From Heterobilharzia americana (lineage: Eukaryota > Platyhelminthes > Trematoda > Strigeidida > Schistosomatidae), in NCBI GenBank assembly GCA_944470555.2, contig OX104130.1, positions 76,885,160-76,949,159 on the forward strand: DNA of 64,000 bases, read 5' to 3'. Position numbers and translations under genes: made by a program. The number at the start of each line of letters is the position of its first letter. Position 1 is the stretch's first letter. Positions 21,419-32,502 of this stretch are shown in pieces. The notes under the pieces are model-generated. The model searched no databases. It saw nothing but the letters and a program-made list of their open reading frames with translations, and was not told the origin of the DNA.

Positions 21419-22087
21419 TTATGGACGAAGTGCAGTTGGTAGCGGTGGTCGATTCAAGAGCTTCTTGAAGTTGTCAGGCCATTCTTTCCTTTGTTTCTCT
21501 TCTTTCTCAATTAAATTTGCTTCATCATCTTTTATTGGTTTCGTCTGCATTAATCTCTCCCCAGATAGCAACCTGGTTATTTGAAACAATATTGTCAGGT
21601 CTCTGTCTCTCCGACCAGCCTGCAGCCTGTTCTGCTTCACTTGCCAGTGTGTTATAGAAGTGTCTTTTGTCTTTCCGTGCACTCTTCTTCACTTCTTTGT
21701 CCAGTGTAGTGTTTTATGCATTTTACTTAGTTTCTCTTATCTTTGAGCATCCAGGCACTGCACTGGTTTATCTTCTGCTTCAACATCTTACTCTCCCTGC
21801 TCTATCAGCTTCCATGTATCCATCGACATAGATTCCTTATCCTCTTTCTTCTTCCTTACTAATACTGTTGTGCAGGTTTCTTTCCGCATAGCTTTCAAAG
21901 AGTTGCAGTGTTCATCCACACAGGTTGCTTCAGGGATCTTCCTCGATGTCTCCCATTTTGTCTTGATGGCTGCCTTGAAGATCTCCTTCGTAGTTTCGTT
22001 CTTCAGTGTCCAAGTGTTGTACTTGAACTGCGGTCTATCATCAGCTTCCTCAAAGGCTTCCAACTTGATTTGGAAGGTTCCTTGCAC
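21419..22087 (-). pseudogene. RTE linker between endonuclease and reverse transcriptase
   Basis: Minus-strand frames at 21788-22087 (EAFEEADDRPQFKYNTWTLK, a rich stretch of K/E/T) and 21419-21682 (KQNRLQAGRRDRDLTILFQI). The same region recurs at 47.0-47.5 kb. No catalytic motif is known here. A frameshift separates the two pieces. Confidence 0.75.
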
Positions 22088-22861
22088 TAGTTAGTGAGTG
22101 GTGTGAACCCACATCTGCTCCTCTTCTTGACCTTGTGTCAAGTAGGCTGCATCTACACTTCCTTAACATTGATATAAAGTCGATATGATTTTTAGTGTGT
22201 CCTGGTGTCTGGTGAAATGAAATCCATGTCGCCTTGTGGATATCCTTGTACTTGAACACACTGCCTCACCTCCAATCACCAAATCCTTGAATGCGCAGAA
22301 TTCTGCAAACAATTCTCCATTCTCGTTCATCACCTCAACGAGTGCTTCTCGACTCATGGTTAGTTCTCTTCCTGTGTTGTCCCCTCCCAGTTTGGCATTC
22401 ATGTCACACCACACATTAGAATTTTGATATCACCAACTTGAGCGGTGTCTTGTCCAGTGTTGATTGAAGTTGTCTGTAGAATTCCCCCTTCCTCTCTTGC
22501 TCTACATTATTTGTAGATGCATAGCGTAGCATTGTATGATCGTGACCTTCCTTCCTTTTAACTTGAACCTCGCTGTCATGATCCTGCATGAGGAGGAGAT
22601 TGGTTCCCACTGCATGAGAGACAGCCTTCGATGCTCTTCGGAGGCGGACATCATGATAACCACTCCATAACTCAATGTGCTCACGGTTGTTGTCTGGGTG
22701 ATAGTAGCGGTGTAGATTATTGATTCTCCAGTTGACAGTTTGGAGAGTCCACTCCCATTCCATCTGCTTTCGCAAATTCCAAGCACTTCAATGTTATACC
22801 TTCTCACCTCGTTTGCAATCTGGGCTGCCTTGCCAGGTAGGTTCGAACACGGTGCGGACAT
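22050..22861 (-). pseudogene. RTE endonuclease domain (apurinic-type), frameshifted
   Basis: Minus strand. The N-terminal part at 22502-22861 carries IEVLGICESRWNGSG, with the conserved Glu of this nuclease fold, then SYGVVIMMS and TARFKLKGRKVTIIQCY. The frame then shifts to 22163-22414 with CDMNAKLGGDN (the Asp/Asn motif) and NENGELFAEFC, and to 22050-22259 with HIDFI (usually N-Q-I-D-H-I). The expected role is nicking target DNA to prime reverse transcription. At least two frameshifts; no intact product. Confidence 0.85.
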
Positions 22862-23143
22862 TCCATGTCCCCACCCTTACTTTCACTTTCATCGAGGAAA
22901 GAGAAAAGACATCGACCAGTTGGTTTCCAGAAGGCTTTTACTAATTGGCGTCATTTCGCCTATCCGATTCCAGCTAGGAATAATTTTGTTATTATTTTTT
23001 ATATTTTGTTTGTGCTTTGAAGTTTGTTTAGTGGTTAGATTTGTTTTGCGGTGTAGGGTTGCTAGCCGTATGCCCAACCTTAACTCTATAACCTGGCTTA
23101 GGACCGGCTAGTAATTGGTGAACTAGGTAACCAGGCGAGGTTA

Positions 23144-24447
23144 CACTTCAAGGATATTCTCTTGTTAAATATTTTATGGTCATTATACAAATGATTACCA
23201 GCAGGAAAGGAAATCATTAATCGGATTCTTTTGTTCGCAACATAATCGCAGCTCTGTCGAAGTATTGATGAAAACAAAAAGTGATTTGAAAGAATAAAAT
23301 TTTGTTAAGAATAACACATTTCGAAAGTCTCTTTCATAAATGTGATGTCTAAGAAACGAATTGAACTTACGAGATTAGTCGTCTACTATTCTTCATGTTT
23401 TTAGGTATCCCTAAGCATATTTTCTTAGTTTCACTCACTTAGTAGTTAAATTCTTATTTAGAGGTTTTAATGTAAGGTATGAGACAGGCTTGAGATAAAA
23501 TCTTGTTGCTGTTACCATAGGAAAATTTCTTTAATCCAGTGAATAAGTGGTAACTGTAAATATACCAGTCATTCGAAACTAAATTCTTCAGGACCTAAAA
23601 GGAGCAAAAAGCTGCATATTTTAAATGTTCACATGTTTATGTATAACACTACCACTCTCTAATCTTTACTGGTTGAATTTAGTAATATGTTTGTTGTATG
23701 GGCTAGAATCTCAGGGAAGCCTTTAAATAGTAGGGGAGAATAATAATGATCTAAACTACTCAAGTTTATGCGGTACCGTATCACGTACAACCCTTCTCAA
23801 CTCATTGAAGAGATGAGAATCTTTGCATTTACATAAAACTTGGTTGTTCGTGAATATTGCAAAAATAAGAAGTAAAGGAAAGTAAAATAGACTCAATTTT
23901 ATTTCTTCGAGAATCCTTCTCAACTGCTTATAACTTAAATAATATTAAAACATACGTATAACAAGAGTTTAACATACATTTATTAGATTGATAAGAAGAT
24001 GCTGACAGGATCAACTGTTAATTTAGAGAATGAATAATGTAAACAGTTAAAGTAAAGGAAATTGTTCATCTTCCTGTCCAAGAATGATCACTTAATAATC
24101 TTATAAATAGTCAGTCTTCTTTTCACATTCTTTTGCAGTCTCTTCTACTTTAAGTATTTACACGATTCATTATTTATATTATCTGTTGATTCTATTAATA
24201 ACTTCATTTTAGTATGTTCAATTCCTGTTTTGTCCATGTTTTGATGTTAATTAAGTTGTAAGCACTTGAGAAGAAATCTCGAAATAAAAAAATAAACTCA
24301 AAGTATTCAACTCCATTTTTAATTTTTGTACCGTATATAAACAGGAATAATTTCAAAAAGTTTCTATATATACACATCTATGGTATTCGATACTGTTGCA
24401 TACATATTTCAAACTGCAAAAATGATAACAATCTTGACATTTTTCAA
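23144..24447. other. AT-rich non-coding stretch
   Basis: No recognised gene or repeat. Confidence 0.5.
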
Positions 24448-24640
24448 GTTGTTATCCATTGTAGACTGACATCATTTGGAGGAACAAAGGAAACTTGGGA
24501 GCACTGGACAGTTGTTTCTTCCTAGTATGGAATTCCTCAGCAATGCACATCTACGACCCCAGTAGGGATCGAACTCGCGACCTTCAGGTCCTGTAAACAA
24601 TACATTACCATTGAGCCACTGGGTTAAAATCCAGTCGTCC
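24448..24640 (-). mobile_element. SINE-B, tRNA-like head to 3' end
   Basis: Minus strand: box A CCAGTGGCTCAATGGTAATG (24602-24622), box B GAGTTCGATCCC (24565-24576), hammerhead, then a 3' part ending in GTCTACAATGGATAACAAC. It lacks the 5' leader present in the 8.7-kb copy. The minus-strand frame at 24472-24693 overlaps it and is not a gene. Confidence 0.75.
24500..24548 (-). ncRNA. Hammerhead candidate with good stem I, weak stem II
   Basis: Minus strand: CTGAGGA (24534-24540), GAAAC (24514-24518) and triplet GTC (24507-24509) are intact. Stem I is the longest seen here, GCATTG pairing with CAGTGC over 6 bp with one G-U. Stem II starts with an A-A mismatch and has only about three pairs. 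Stem III is ACA/TGT. Possibly weakly active. Confidence 0.65.
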
Positions 24641-25049
24641 ATACTTTCAACTTCTGTTAGCTCACGACATTTATTGAATGTTTTTGAAGACAATGATGCA
24701 GATTATCAAGCAAATATGAAAATATATATTCACACTGGATTTTAAAACGGAGCTGACATTATTCAAAGCAAACAAGTATATACATAATTGTTTACTGATG
24801 AGCTTGTTAAACAGATAGATTAACGTATAAACTTCAGGATCCCTCGCGAATGTTTCCAAGGCGTCAATTTTGATGAAAACTTGTTTATAGAAGGTGATGG
24901 GTTGGAAAGTTATGAATTCAATATGTCTTCTTATGTCAAAACTGTTGCTAGAAAGCTACCAAACTAAGGAAATCAAAACAGAAGCTTATGAGTGTGGAGA
25001 ATCAATTCAAAATAACTGTGATTGGTAATAAGTAGTAAATTTAGAATTT
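24641..25049. other. Non-coding stretch
   Basis: No recognised gene. CAGGATCCCTCGCGAATG at 24837-24854 recalls a segment of the PLE at 13.7 kb, but the match is too short to call. Confidence 0.4.
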
Positions 25050-25660
25050 GGGTTCAGTTGGGTTTTTTGGCTTTATGTTTTAATACGCTCAGATCCACAG
25101 ATAAGAACATATAATCGAATAACCCAACTGAAGGAACATATTTGGTGCTGATAAAGAATCCTTTGTTGTGTCTTGAATTCAGAATTGATACTGCTGCAGA
25201 CATCCTCAAGAAACGACTGTCAAAAACTTTAAATAGAACATACTTCACAGATAACCTTTGAGTTATTTTCTCCTGCAATGTGTGAAAGATAAACAGATGC
25301 ATTGGGCCACATCAGTGTGTATACTAGTTTGTGTGCTCTTATGGAGCTGAGAACATCTGCCGTACAACGCGTCCTCTTGTAAAACTTGCCAGTGAACACT
25401 ACCCAGGCTGATTGGCAAAGGTAAAACTTAAAAGTATCTTTAGTCCCATAACAGAACATCTCGTGAACTTAATCACTTAGCTTCTTTTGAGAGATCATTC
25501 AAAATCCTCTGCAGGATTCGATCAAGCCATTCGGAGCGAGTGAGATAAAGGCATTTGTCTATAGCTGAAGCACTAGCCATCGAAATGTTCAAACCAGCAT
25601 TACGCGTCCAAAAAAGGTACCTACAACACTTATCTTTGCCATAGCCATCATCCTGTATTA
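25050..25660 (+). mobile_element. Penelope-like element, GIY-YIG region remnant (PLE family 2)
   Basis: Plus strand, in pieces: ADILKKRLSKTLNRTYF (25200 region, parallel to AEILKNRLSRSLK at 61.6 kb); GPHQCVY, then the GIY-YIG core remnant FVCSYGAENICRTTRP and LASEHYPG near 25360-25410; then EHLVN and SFERSFKILCRI, SIAEALAIEMFKPAL near 25450-25600. The order matches the intact C-terminal half at 61.6-62.03 kb. The Y-I-G of the core is mutated and stops are frequent. The antisense frames at 25054-25302 and 25229-25459 are shadows. Confidence 0.65.
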
Positions 25661-26059
25661 GGTAACTTTATATTTAACTTTATAACCCACTGTCTATTTT
25701 TCCACTCTTAGCCCAAGTGTGTATTAAATGACTTCCTTTATAGTTATCCAATATATTTTGCTGCCTGACCGAAAATAATCCTGGAACGTTCTTTCCACTA
25801 CAAAATTTATTCACGAATGTGCAGCTTAGTAAGTGACTCCGTCGAAAAGCAAATTTTCTTTGCGTTAACCACGTCTTGTATTTTCCTAAGATCAAATGGG
25901 GGTATTCCGCTAACCATCAAGTTCCAAATAAGAAACGGGAGCACTCAAACATTGCCCGACTCCTAATACTCTACCGACTTTATCACCATTCTTTAACTGA
26001 ATTAACATTCCAACCACAAAGGACATTTTAGTATAAGGGTTTTTATATGATACCGTCGT
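25661..26059. other. Non-coding stretch
   Basis: The start may be untranslated sequence of the preceding PLE. The 71-residue minus-strand frame at 25680-25895 has no motif I recognise. Confidence 0.4.
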
Positions 26060-26149
26060 TGCTTGGACCTAATTGATCGGTCTGTGTGGATGCCTCGATA
26101 CTGCCAGCAATCTGATTATGTTAGGGATGGATCGTGGCTAGCAATGGAA

Positions 26150-26200
26150 TCTGGGATGCTCATTCCGTTCTATTTGGGATTCGTCAGCTGGATGTACCTG
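26150..26200 (-). ncRNA. Hammerhead candidate in SINE-A arm, second core segment mutated
   Basis: Minus strand: CTGACGA (26181-26187) is a valid first core, but the second reads GGAA (26163-26166) for GAAA, changing A13. Stem II is also weakened (ATCCC against GAAC). Confidence 0.65.
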
Positions 26201-26366
26201 CTTCCCAGTGAGTGATGTTGTTCCCACTCTTATACTAAAAACCATACCCGTCGCACAAGAAGTGGCTATCGTGGCTCAGTGGTGTAGTGGATAACGCGCT
26301 AGCGTTTGAAGTGATCGCTCCCGAGTCCAAATCTCGGTGGGAACAACATCACTCACTAGGAAACAG

Positions 26367-26416
26367 GTACATCCAGTTGACAAATCCCAAATAGGAAGAA
26401 ATGCGCATCCTGGATT
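26367..26416 (+). ncRNA. Hammerhead relic in SINE-A
   Basis: The core reads TTGACAA at 26377-26383, changing both C3 and G8. GAAA is at 26398-26401. Expected to be inactive. Confidence 0.65.
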
Positions 26417-26450
26417 CCACTGCTAGCCACGATCCATCCTTAATACAAAG

Positions 26451-27399
26451 GAAATTGTCTTTCTTTTTCCTATATAATGAAATTTTTGAGAATTAAAAAG
26501 CCATAAAATTTACCAAATCCTGTAACAAATTTTGACCGTGAATGGGGAAAAAGGAGAAGTTACTACATATAATTTCCCAAAGATATTCACCTCTACATTT
26601 TTGTTCTTTTCTTTCATGACATATAATTTATTATTATAACGTCATGATCATTGCCTATACATCCAGTAGCAGAAATTTCCCATGTTTCTTAAACCAGTTA
26701 CACAGACATTAATTGATATATTGACCACATTTGAACCCATCTCTTATTTCTATTCATGCCTCATTTCCTCATCCAATATACAAACAATCGCATATCCTTA
26801 AAACTAGGTTTTATGTGTAGTATTACTGGGTTAGAATTAAATTCTGTAACCCGATAAGAGAGTAAAAAGGAAGGGAAAAAATGACTTCAGTTCACTTTCA
26901 AATAAATACTACCATAGTAGGTCAAATTTCTGTCCTCACTGTTTTATGATATCATGTGGATACTTCTTCCTGTTTTCCATAAAACACTTAAATCAATCCT
27001 TACTTTTATGTAAAACATTTTGCTCGTTGACATTCCAAAGGACGCAAACGCCTTCCATCAAGAAAGAGAAAAGTACTGTTGAAAATTTCTATCAGACAAA
27101 TAACAACTAATAGATATAAAGTAATTGAAATGAAGAGTAATCTAGCTACCATTCTTATTTTCTTGCTAAAAGCAATGAATCACACCTACTGTTTTTAAGC
27201 TCATTCTACTTACCGTCTAAGTAACTCTGAAATACAACTTCAAAATACTGTATACAACCAGAATTTTCAATCGTGTAAGATCTCTTCTAATGTATGAAAA
27301 TTATTTAAGGAGCTTACTGTTAGAAATCAGATAACAAAAGAAGCTTGTTAGGATGTTTGTGATTCAAACACGTTAATAATACGTCGGCAAGGTGGTTTC
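26451..27399. other. AT-rich non-coding stretch
   Basis: No recognised gene or repeat. Confidence 0.5.
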
Positions 27400-29022
27400 A
27401 TCGTTCCTAACGTCCATGGTCAAATGAATATCAGCTTTCCTGGTTTTAATATAAATAACCGATTTAAATGTCTTAAGTACATGAATCTATCTCAACGCGT
27501 ACGTCCTGATTGCGTTTACAGTATTATATTTGGAAAATGTTCAGATATTTTACGTAATCCCTTTACAGTGCATCGTTTTCTAAAAAACACAATACCCACT
27601 GCTTGGAAGGCGATCAAATTTGTACCAGTGCTTAAGTCATCTGGATCAGATATTAAGTTTTGACCCACCATTTTTGAAGACAATGGACGAATAAATCCTG
27701 CTTGTGCTTGAACCTTTATTCAAGGCTTTCAGAGATCCTAAACATTTCGCTCACAAACATAGGAGAAGTACTTTAGATGCCGTCACTGTCTCGCATCCTA
27801 ATATTGTTTTTGGTCTAGACAATGGTGTCAGGAATGTTTCTTATGCCTTCTCGTATTACTAATCAGCCACTGATTCTGTTTCTAGGCCATTCTTGTTATA
27901 TACGCTTGCCACAGCTCATACTGAGCCATGCGTAACAAAGTGACTGTATCCTTATTTTTCGAGAAGGAAGCAATATACTACATATGATGCAAGGTACTCG
28001 TCTTCATTGGCTGCTAAAGCTGGTGTACTACAAGGTTCAGTACTTTCTCCGTTCATGTTCTCGATATTTTCGCATGATTTCCCTTCTTCTCTTGAAACCA
28101 ATTTTACTAAGCACGTTGATGACCCAATGGTTTCCATTCTGGTTAACTCTCACTTACTTTCCTATGCTCTGAATGCTTTGTTGTCTATAAGTGACTAGTG
28201 GTATCTTTCATATGGTCTCAGATTAAACGCTTCTAAATGTCAGACTGTCAATTCAAGCCTCAGATATAAATAAGGCTTGTGTGAGCTGCTTTAGTATGGT
28301 ATCTCTGCAGAAAGTAAATTGAGTGTTAACTATCCTGGGTTGAGTTTTACTCCTCACCTTTGTTGGTCGTCTCACATCTTGTTAAGTAGTAAAAAATCTT
28401 TCGTTTAATTTATTACATAAAAAAACTGCAGCTGTCTGGTATAACCCAACCTCTACTCTTACAATTTACTAATTCCTACATTTTACCTATTCTTCTCTAT
28501 TGTTTCTCGTTAATCCTTCCTGGTCTACTAAAAAAAAGGATGTTATATTGTGTAGCGCTTTGAAAGCAGCCCGTAGGTTGAGTGACATGCCTCTGGCTCA
28601 ACTTATTAACACTGTAGTTGACAGACATTTAAATTCTAGCAAACAAATAGCTACAATCATTCACAGCTCTCTTCTTATATCTTCTCAGGGATGACAGGAA
28701 GAAATTACATCATAATGTATGGTAATGCAATTAAGTACAAGAATTTGACTGTACCTTACCTAGCATCTGTATTATGAGGGGAAAATGTGTTGCAACAGAG
28801 CTCTCATATCAACGTTTTAGCAGTTAATCTCATTCCAATAATCTAATTAACGATATAAAATGTTCTCATCATTTATATTCTTTACATTACTTCAATTTTT
28901 ATACTAAAGCTTTCTGAAATGTTTGAAGAAAGTATATACATGCATATATATGCTGAGAATTCCAAACTGTAGCAAAAATTGTTTGGAATAAAATGATTAC
29001 TACTATTATTTTTATTACCATC
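27400..29022 (+). mobile_element. CR1/Jockey-like non-LTR retrotransposon, degenerate 3' part
   Basis: Contains the reverse transcriptase and C-terminal part of a CR1/Jockey-type LINE on the plus strand, followed by about 330 bp of untranslated sequence ending near a T/A-rich ATTACTACTATTATTTTTAT tail. No endonuclease region is seen upstream. It is the only member of this group in the window. Confidence 0.7.
27424..28694 (+). pseudogene. CR1/Jockey-like reverse transcriptase, frameshifted
   Basis: Plus strand in order: NTIPTAWKAIKFVPVLKSSG (27424-27663), the entry motif of CR1-type enzymes; HRRSTLDAVTVSHPNIVFGL (about 27760-27820); a motif-A remnant near 27850 where YYSATDSVSR follows a stop; motif B AGVLQGSVLSPFMFSIFSHD in 28007-28198; motif C as HVDD; and GLRLNASKCQ near 28225. 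The thumb and C-terminal region lies in 28500-28694 (LCSALKAARRLSDMPLAQLI). Multiple stops and shifts. Copies element RNA in the family; dead here. Confidence 0.75.
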
Positions 29023-30977
29023 AATGAAAGACGAATATCAAGACCAAATAACTATGTAGAGTACATGAAGTCTTCATGAAACTTACTTTGACTGGATAAC
29101 GATTAAATGTTCAGCTCCTTGAGAAGATTGCAACTTCTTTCACTCAATTAACTGTCAATTCACGTAATGTCTTCACTACCTCTATGACCTAATGTTTGGC
29201 TTTTCCTCCAAATAATTTACTCCTAGTCAAATCGCTATGTTATCAGCTTATAAGAGAAAGACTTCGATTACCAGATGAAAGTGGAATAAATGACAATAGC
29301 ACCAGATACATTTTGTATTTTCACACTGAATAGTAAAATAAAAAATCACTCTACCTGCTAGATGTCTAGGAAGATGCTAGACGAACATTAATGTTATAAT
29401 ACAAAGACACCGACTTTTAACTGTGATATCTCGATATAGAACAATATTCTGTGAAAAATTATCAAATACGCTCATCGTTTGATTATGAATTTAAAATGGA
29501 CTAACTACGCTAATAAATGAAGTGAAATTATTGACTATCTATACATTTTATATGTAACTTAGTAAACTGAAGCAAAGACATAGAAATATCACTCCACCGT
29601 GTGTTTTACATAAGCGGCGTTTTACTTTTGAAGGTAAAGGGAACATTCACTGTGAATATAGTTTTTTGTGCATTCCTTGCCTAATTACTTCAAGTCCAAA
29701 ATTCATATTATTATGGATACATAAACTAGCCCAGTGTATGAGGCCTGTAACTAAACAGTTAGCGGAAAACTTTTGATTCTATGAAAAAAGAATAAAGTTA
29801 CAAATTGCCTATGACATTTTGCTAACTTTTCAGTCATTTAAAAAAAATTTCAGGATGAAAATAGGGACTATATAGTTTGTGATTTGTCTAAGTTGTGAAG
29901 CGTTCTATTGGACTTCGTATTGAGCAGTGAGTTGATGAAAATAACAATGTTCTTGACCTCGTGTAAACCACTCCAAAGAAGTTTTAACTGTTTATTTCAT
30001 CAGTTAATAAGTGGTTTTTCTCTGTAAGCTGTGTATATTATAAAAGACAAGAGCAACTTGTTCTCAATCAAATTTCAAACAGTTAAACTACAGTTAGTTG
30101 GATTTTTTGTTATATAGAATGTTAACATGAACAGTAGCTAATTGTTCTCTGCCTTATTCATTATATGTGAAAGATACGGTCCAGCAGAACTAAGTATTCA
30201 CTGGTAATCTACATGAAGCAGCTTATGTCCAAACTCTGAATGTTTTCATCAAGCCATTTCCAATGACTGTGGTCACTAAGAACTACTGAATCATTTGGCT
30301 GTCATTACAGTAATCAATAGAGTACACTGATTACACTCAGAAGCATACATTATATTACTCAATAGTCAAGTTCAGCTGATATCGTGTAGAAACTGTGAAC
30401 AGAAATAAAATGTGTATCATCTCATGCCCTATTTCTATCTTGAAAGACTGTCATAGATGTAAGTTTGAATCATTCTTCAAAACTGCAAGTTAGCTTTTGA
30501 AGCTGAAGAGATCCTTCTGAGCTGTCACAGTCATGATTGATCGTCACCCAGTAAAACGCAATGACTGAAAAATGGGTGAGTGGAGTTCAGTGGATTGTTG
30601 AACAAAGAAATATTGCTACGTGATCCAAAAAGGTAGTTTCTTCATAATTTCGTTTCTAGCTTCCATAACTACTGAAAGCATTTCATTCCTGCATAAAAAG
30701 AATCTTTCGAGTCTCTTACGTCAAACTTTTAAACATGAGAAGACATATAAGCAAGGACAAAATGCAAGTAATTCATTACGCGTATGATGGTCATCAAAGT
30801 GAAATTAAAATGCATTGAATCCGTCATTATTTGGAAGACTTTTGTCAACTGGAAAACGACATGTAAGAAGAAAACGAAGCAAGACGAAGCGAAAAAAATC
30901 TGTTCTGCTGATTGGAACAGTTGCATGAAGTTATTGTATACTACGTGCTGCGTTACGCAACAGCAGTTTCATACTAA
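29023..30977. other. Non-coding stretch left of the segmental duplication
   Basis: No recognised gene. The 111-residue plus-strand frame at 30784-31119 runs from here into duplicated block 1. It has no motif I know, and its first half is absent from the second copy. Confidence 0.45.
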
Positions 30978-31834
30978 TATAACCTTCAATATATCAGTAC
31001 TAACAACATTGAAAGCTTCTAATCAATTTCAACAATATACACAGCTACACACACAACTGAGGCCAAATCGATGTACAACTGGAAAACTCAGTTCACTCAC
31101 AACCTCAATTATCAATTAAAGTTATTTGTTTCAGGGAGCATATTACACTCGTAGAAATTTTCACCTTCAATATAATCACACCAGCATCATTTTGAAATGA
31201 AAATATTAAAGTCAGTTAGCATGGATCTTCTGTGAATTCATCTGAAGTCGTTTCATTCAAAACATTCTGAAAGTTCAGGATTCCATATCCAGATTTTGTT
31301 GAATACCAACAGGGTAGAGAGATGACTTGACTGATAGTGTATTAACTAATCAGAATGCTTGATATGCGAATCGTCGGATCTACGAAATTTCTCCACTGTA
31401 TGTTATGCATATCAACAGACATATTTGTGAAGTGAAACTAGTGATATCCTACTCATGGCATAAAATTTATTAGATTCAACAAACACGTCATACCAAGGCA
31501 CGAGAAACAAACAGGAACATCAACATTCATTTAATCTACCAGTCATTGAGAAATGTGAGAAAGAACGACGACATCAGAGTTTATTTCATCAGAACTGCTG
31601 TTGGATACACATATGCAGAAAGTTGTAACACAATGAGACGATGAACTAGTGTCATCTATGTTCACAGGGATATTTCAACAAACCACCTGAAGTAAAATGT
31701 TCATTCCTGTTTATTTAGGCCAGTGTCATAAAGTGTCATCATCCTTAGTCGAATAATTGAGAAATGCATCTATCAGAAACATCCCAAACCTATGTTTTGG
31801 AAGAAATGCAGACTCACACTGTGTTGTATACTAA

Positions 31835-32015
31835 TGAGGTGATCGTGATTGAGACTGGCCACGGAAACTGAAGGTGGCGGGTTCGATCCCTGGCAAGGTC
31901 GTGGGTGCCCACTGTTGAGGAGTCCCATACTGCGAAGAAACAGCTGTCCAGTAACCACAGATTTCCTTTGTTTTTCTAGCTGATGTCAGTCTACGATGCT
32001 TAACAACTTGAAATT
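31835..32015 (+). mobile_element. SINE-B copy inside duplicated block 1 (arm A)
   Basis: Box-B-like GGGTTCGATCCC at 31880-31891, hammerhead segment, then a 3' part with GATGTCAGTCTACGATGC. The box A region is poor. Its duplicate is at 41642-41822, so it was inserted before the duplication. The minus-strand 61-residue frame at 31773-31958 is a shadow. Confidence 0.7.
31909..31952 (+). ncRNA. Hammerhead relic in SINE-B (arm A)
   Basis: The core reads TTGAGGA at 31915-31921 (C3 changed to T). GAAA is at 31937-31940 and the GTC triplet at 31946-31948. Stem II is poor. The same sequence occurs in arm B. Confidence 0.6.
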
Positions 32016-32502
32016 TTCATAGTTTAGAAAAATCAACAGTATGTCTGGGAGAGGTAAACTCACAAACATCTTCCACAATCACTGGATTTCATTTTAACAT
32101 GATCAATCGCTAATTAAAACGGAAATATGTTGTACAATTCACTGAACACTTCGAAAAAGCCTTAACCATGAACTCTCATGAATCTTTTGTTGTTCGGCAA
32201 TATTCATCTGAATTACAGGAGTGATTATTCTCTTGTATAGTAGTTGAGTGTGATATCTTGAGCACTACTAACCTTTCACATAGAACTATCATTCAATAAT
32301 ATTTCTTCGAAGGTAGCAAAATGTGAAGGATTCGTCTCCTTTGAACTTCACGTGGACACGATAAAGTATGAAAGGCATAGGAAGATGATCACTTCATACG
32401 GACAACAGTGAATGTGCCATCTTCTTAACACACTAATTTACATTCATCAGCTATCATGATGGCAGAGACACAAATTCTGCTTCGCTTTTAGAAGCCGGAT
32501 GC

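Larger units (their letters stand above)
19796..23143 (-). mobile_element. RTE-clade non-LTR retrotransposon, near full length
   Basis: A copy of about 3.35 kb on the minus strand, from a 5' end at 23143 (AACCTCGCCTGGTTACCTAG, shared with the copy at 48172) to a (TAA)n tail at 19796-19811. Order along the element: 5' leader, apurinic-type endonuclease, linker, reverse transcriptase, C-terminal domain, short simple-repeat tail. That is the standard RTE plan with one ORF. The ORF is split over several frames, so the copy is inactive. It resembles the schistosome SR2/SR3-type RTE group, a name I could not verify here. Plus-strand frames in this interval are shadows. Confidence 0.9.
26060..26450 (+). 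mobile_element. SINE-A (Smalpha-like) with inverted 3' arm
   Basis: The plus-strand element at about 26265-26450 has a tRNA-like head with box A TGGCTCAGTGGTGTAGTGG (26272-26290) and a box-B remnant around 26322-26337, GGGAACAACATCACTCACTA, a hammerhead, and CACTGCTAGCCACGATCC. Its 5' side (26060-26235) is the hammerhead-to-tail part in reverse orientation, including the tail GACCGATCAATTAGGTCC on the minus strand. This is the clearest example of the inverted-arm structure for a SINE here. Confidence 0.85.
30978..32502. repeat. Segmental duplication, arm A, block 1
   Basis: Near-identical to 40720-42309, with only scattered single-base differences. Arm B has about 69 extra bases near 41445-41512. 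The block contains a SINE-B at 31835-32015. Both edges are abrupt: beyond 32502 the two arms fall to strongly diverged but still alignable sequence. Confidence 0.9.

Noticed and set aside
31773..31958. 61-residue minus-strand frame identical to one at 41580-41765
   Set aside because: Conserved only because it lies in the duplicated block; it is antisense to a SINE-B.
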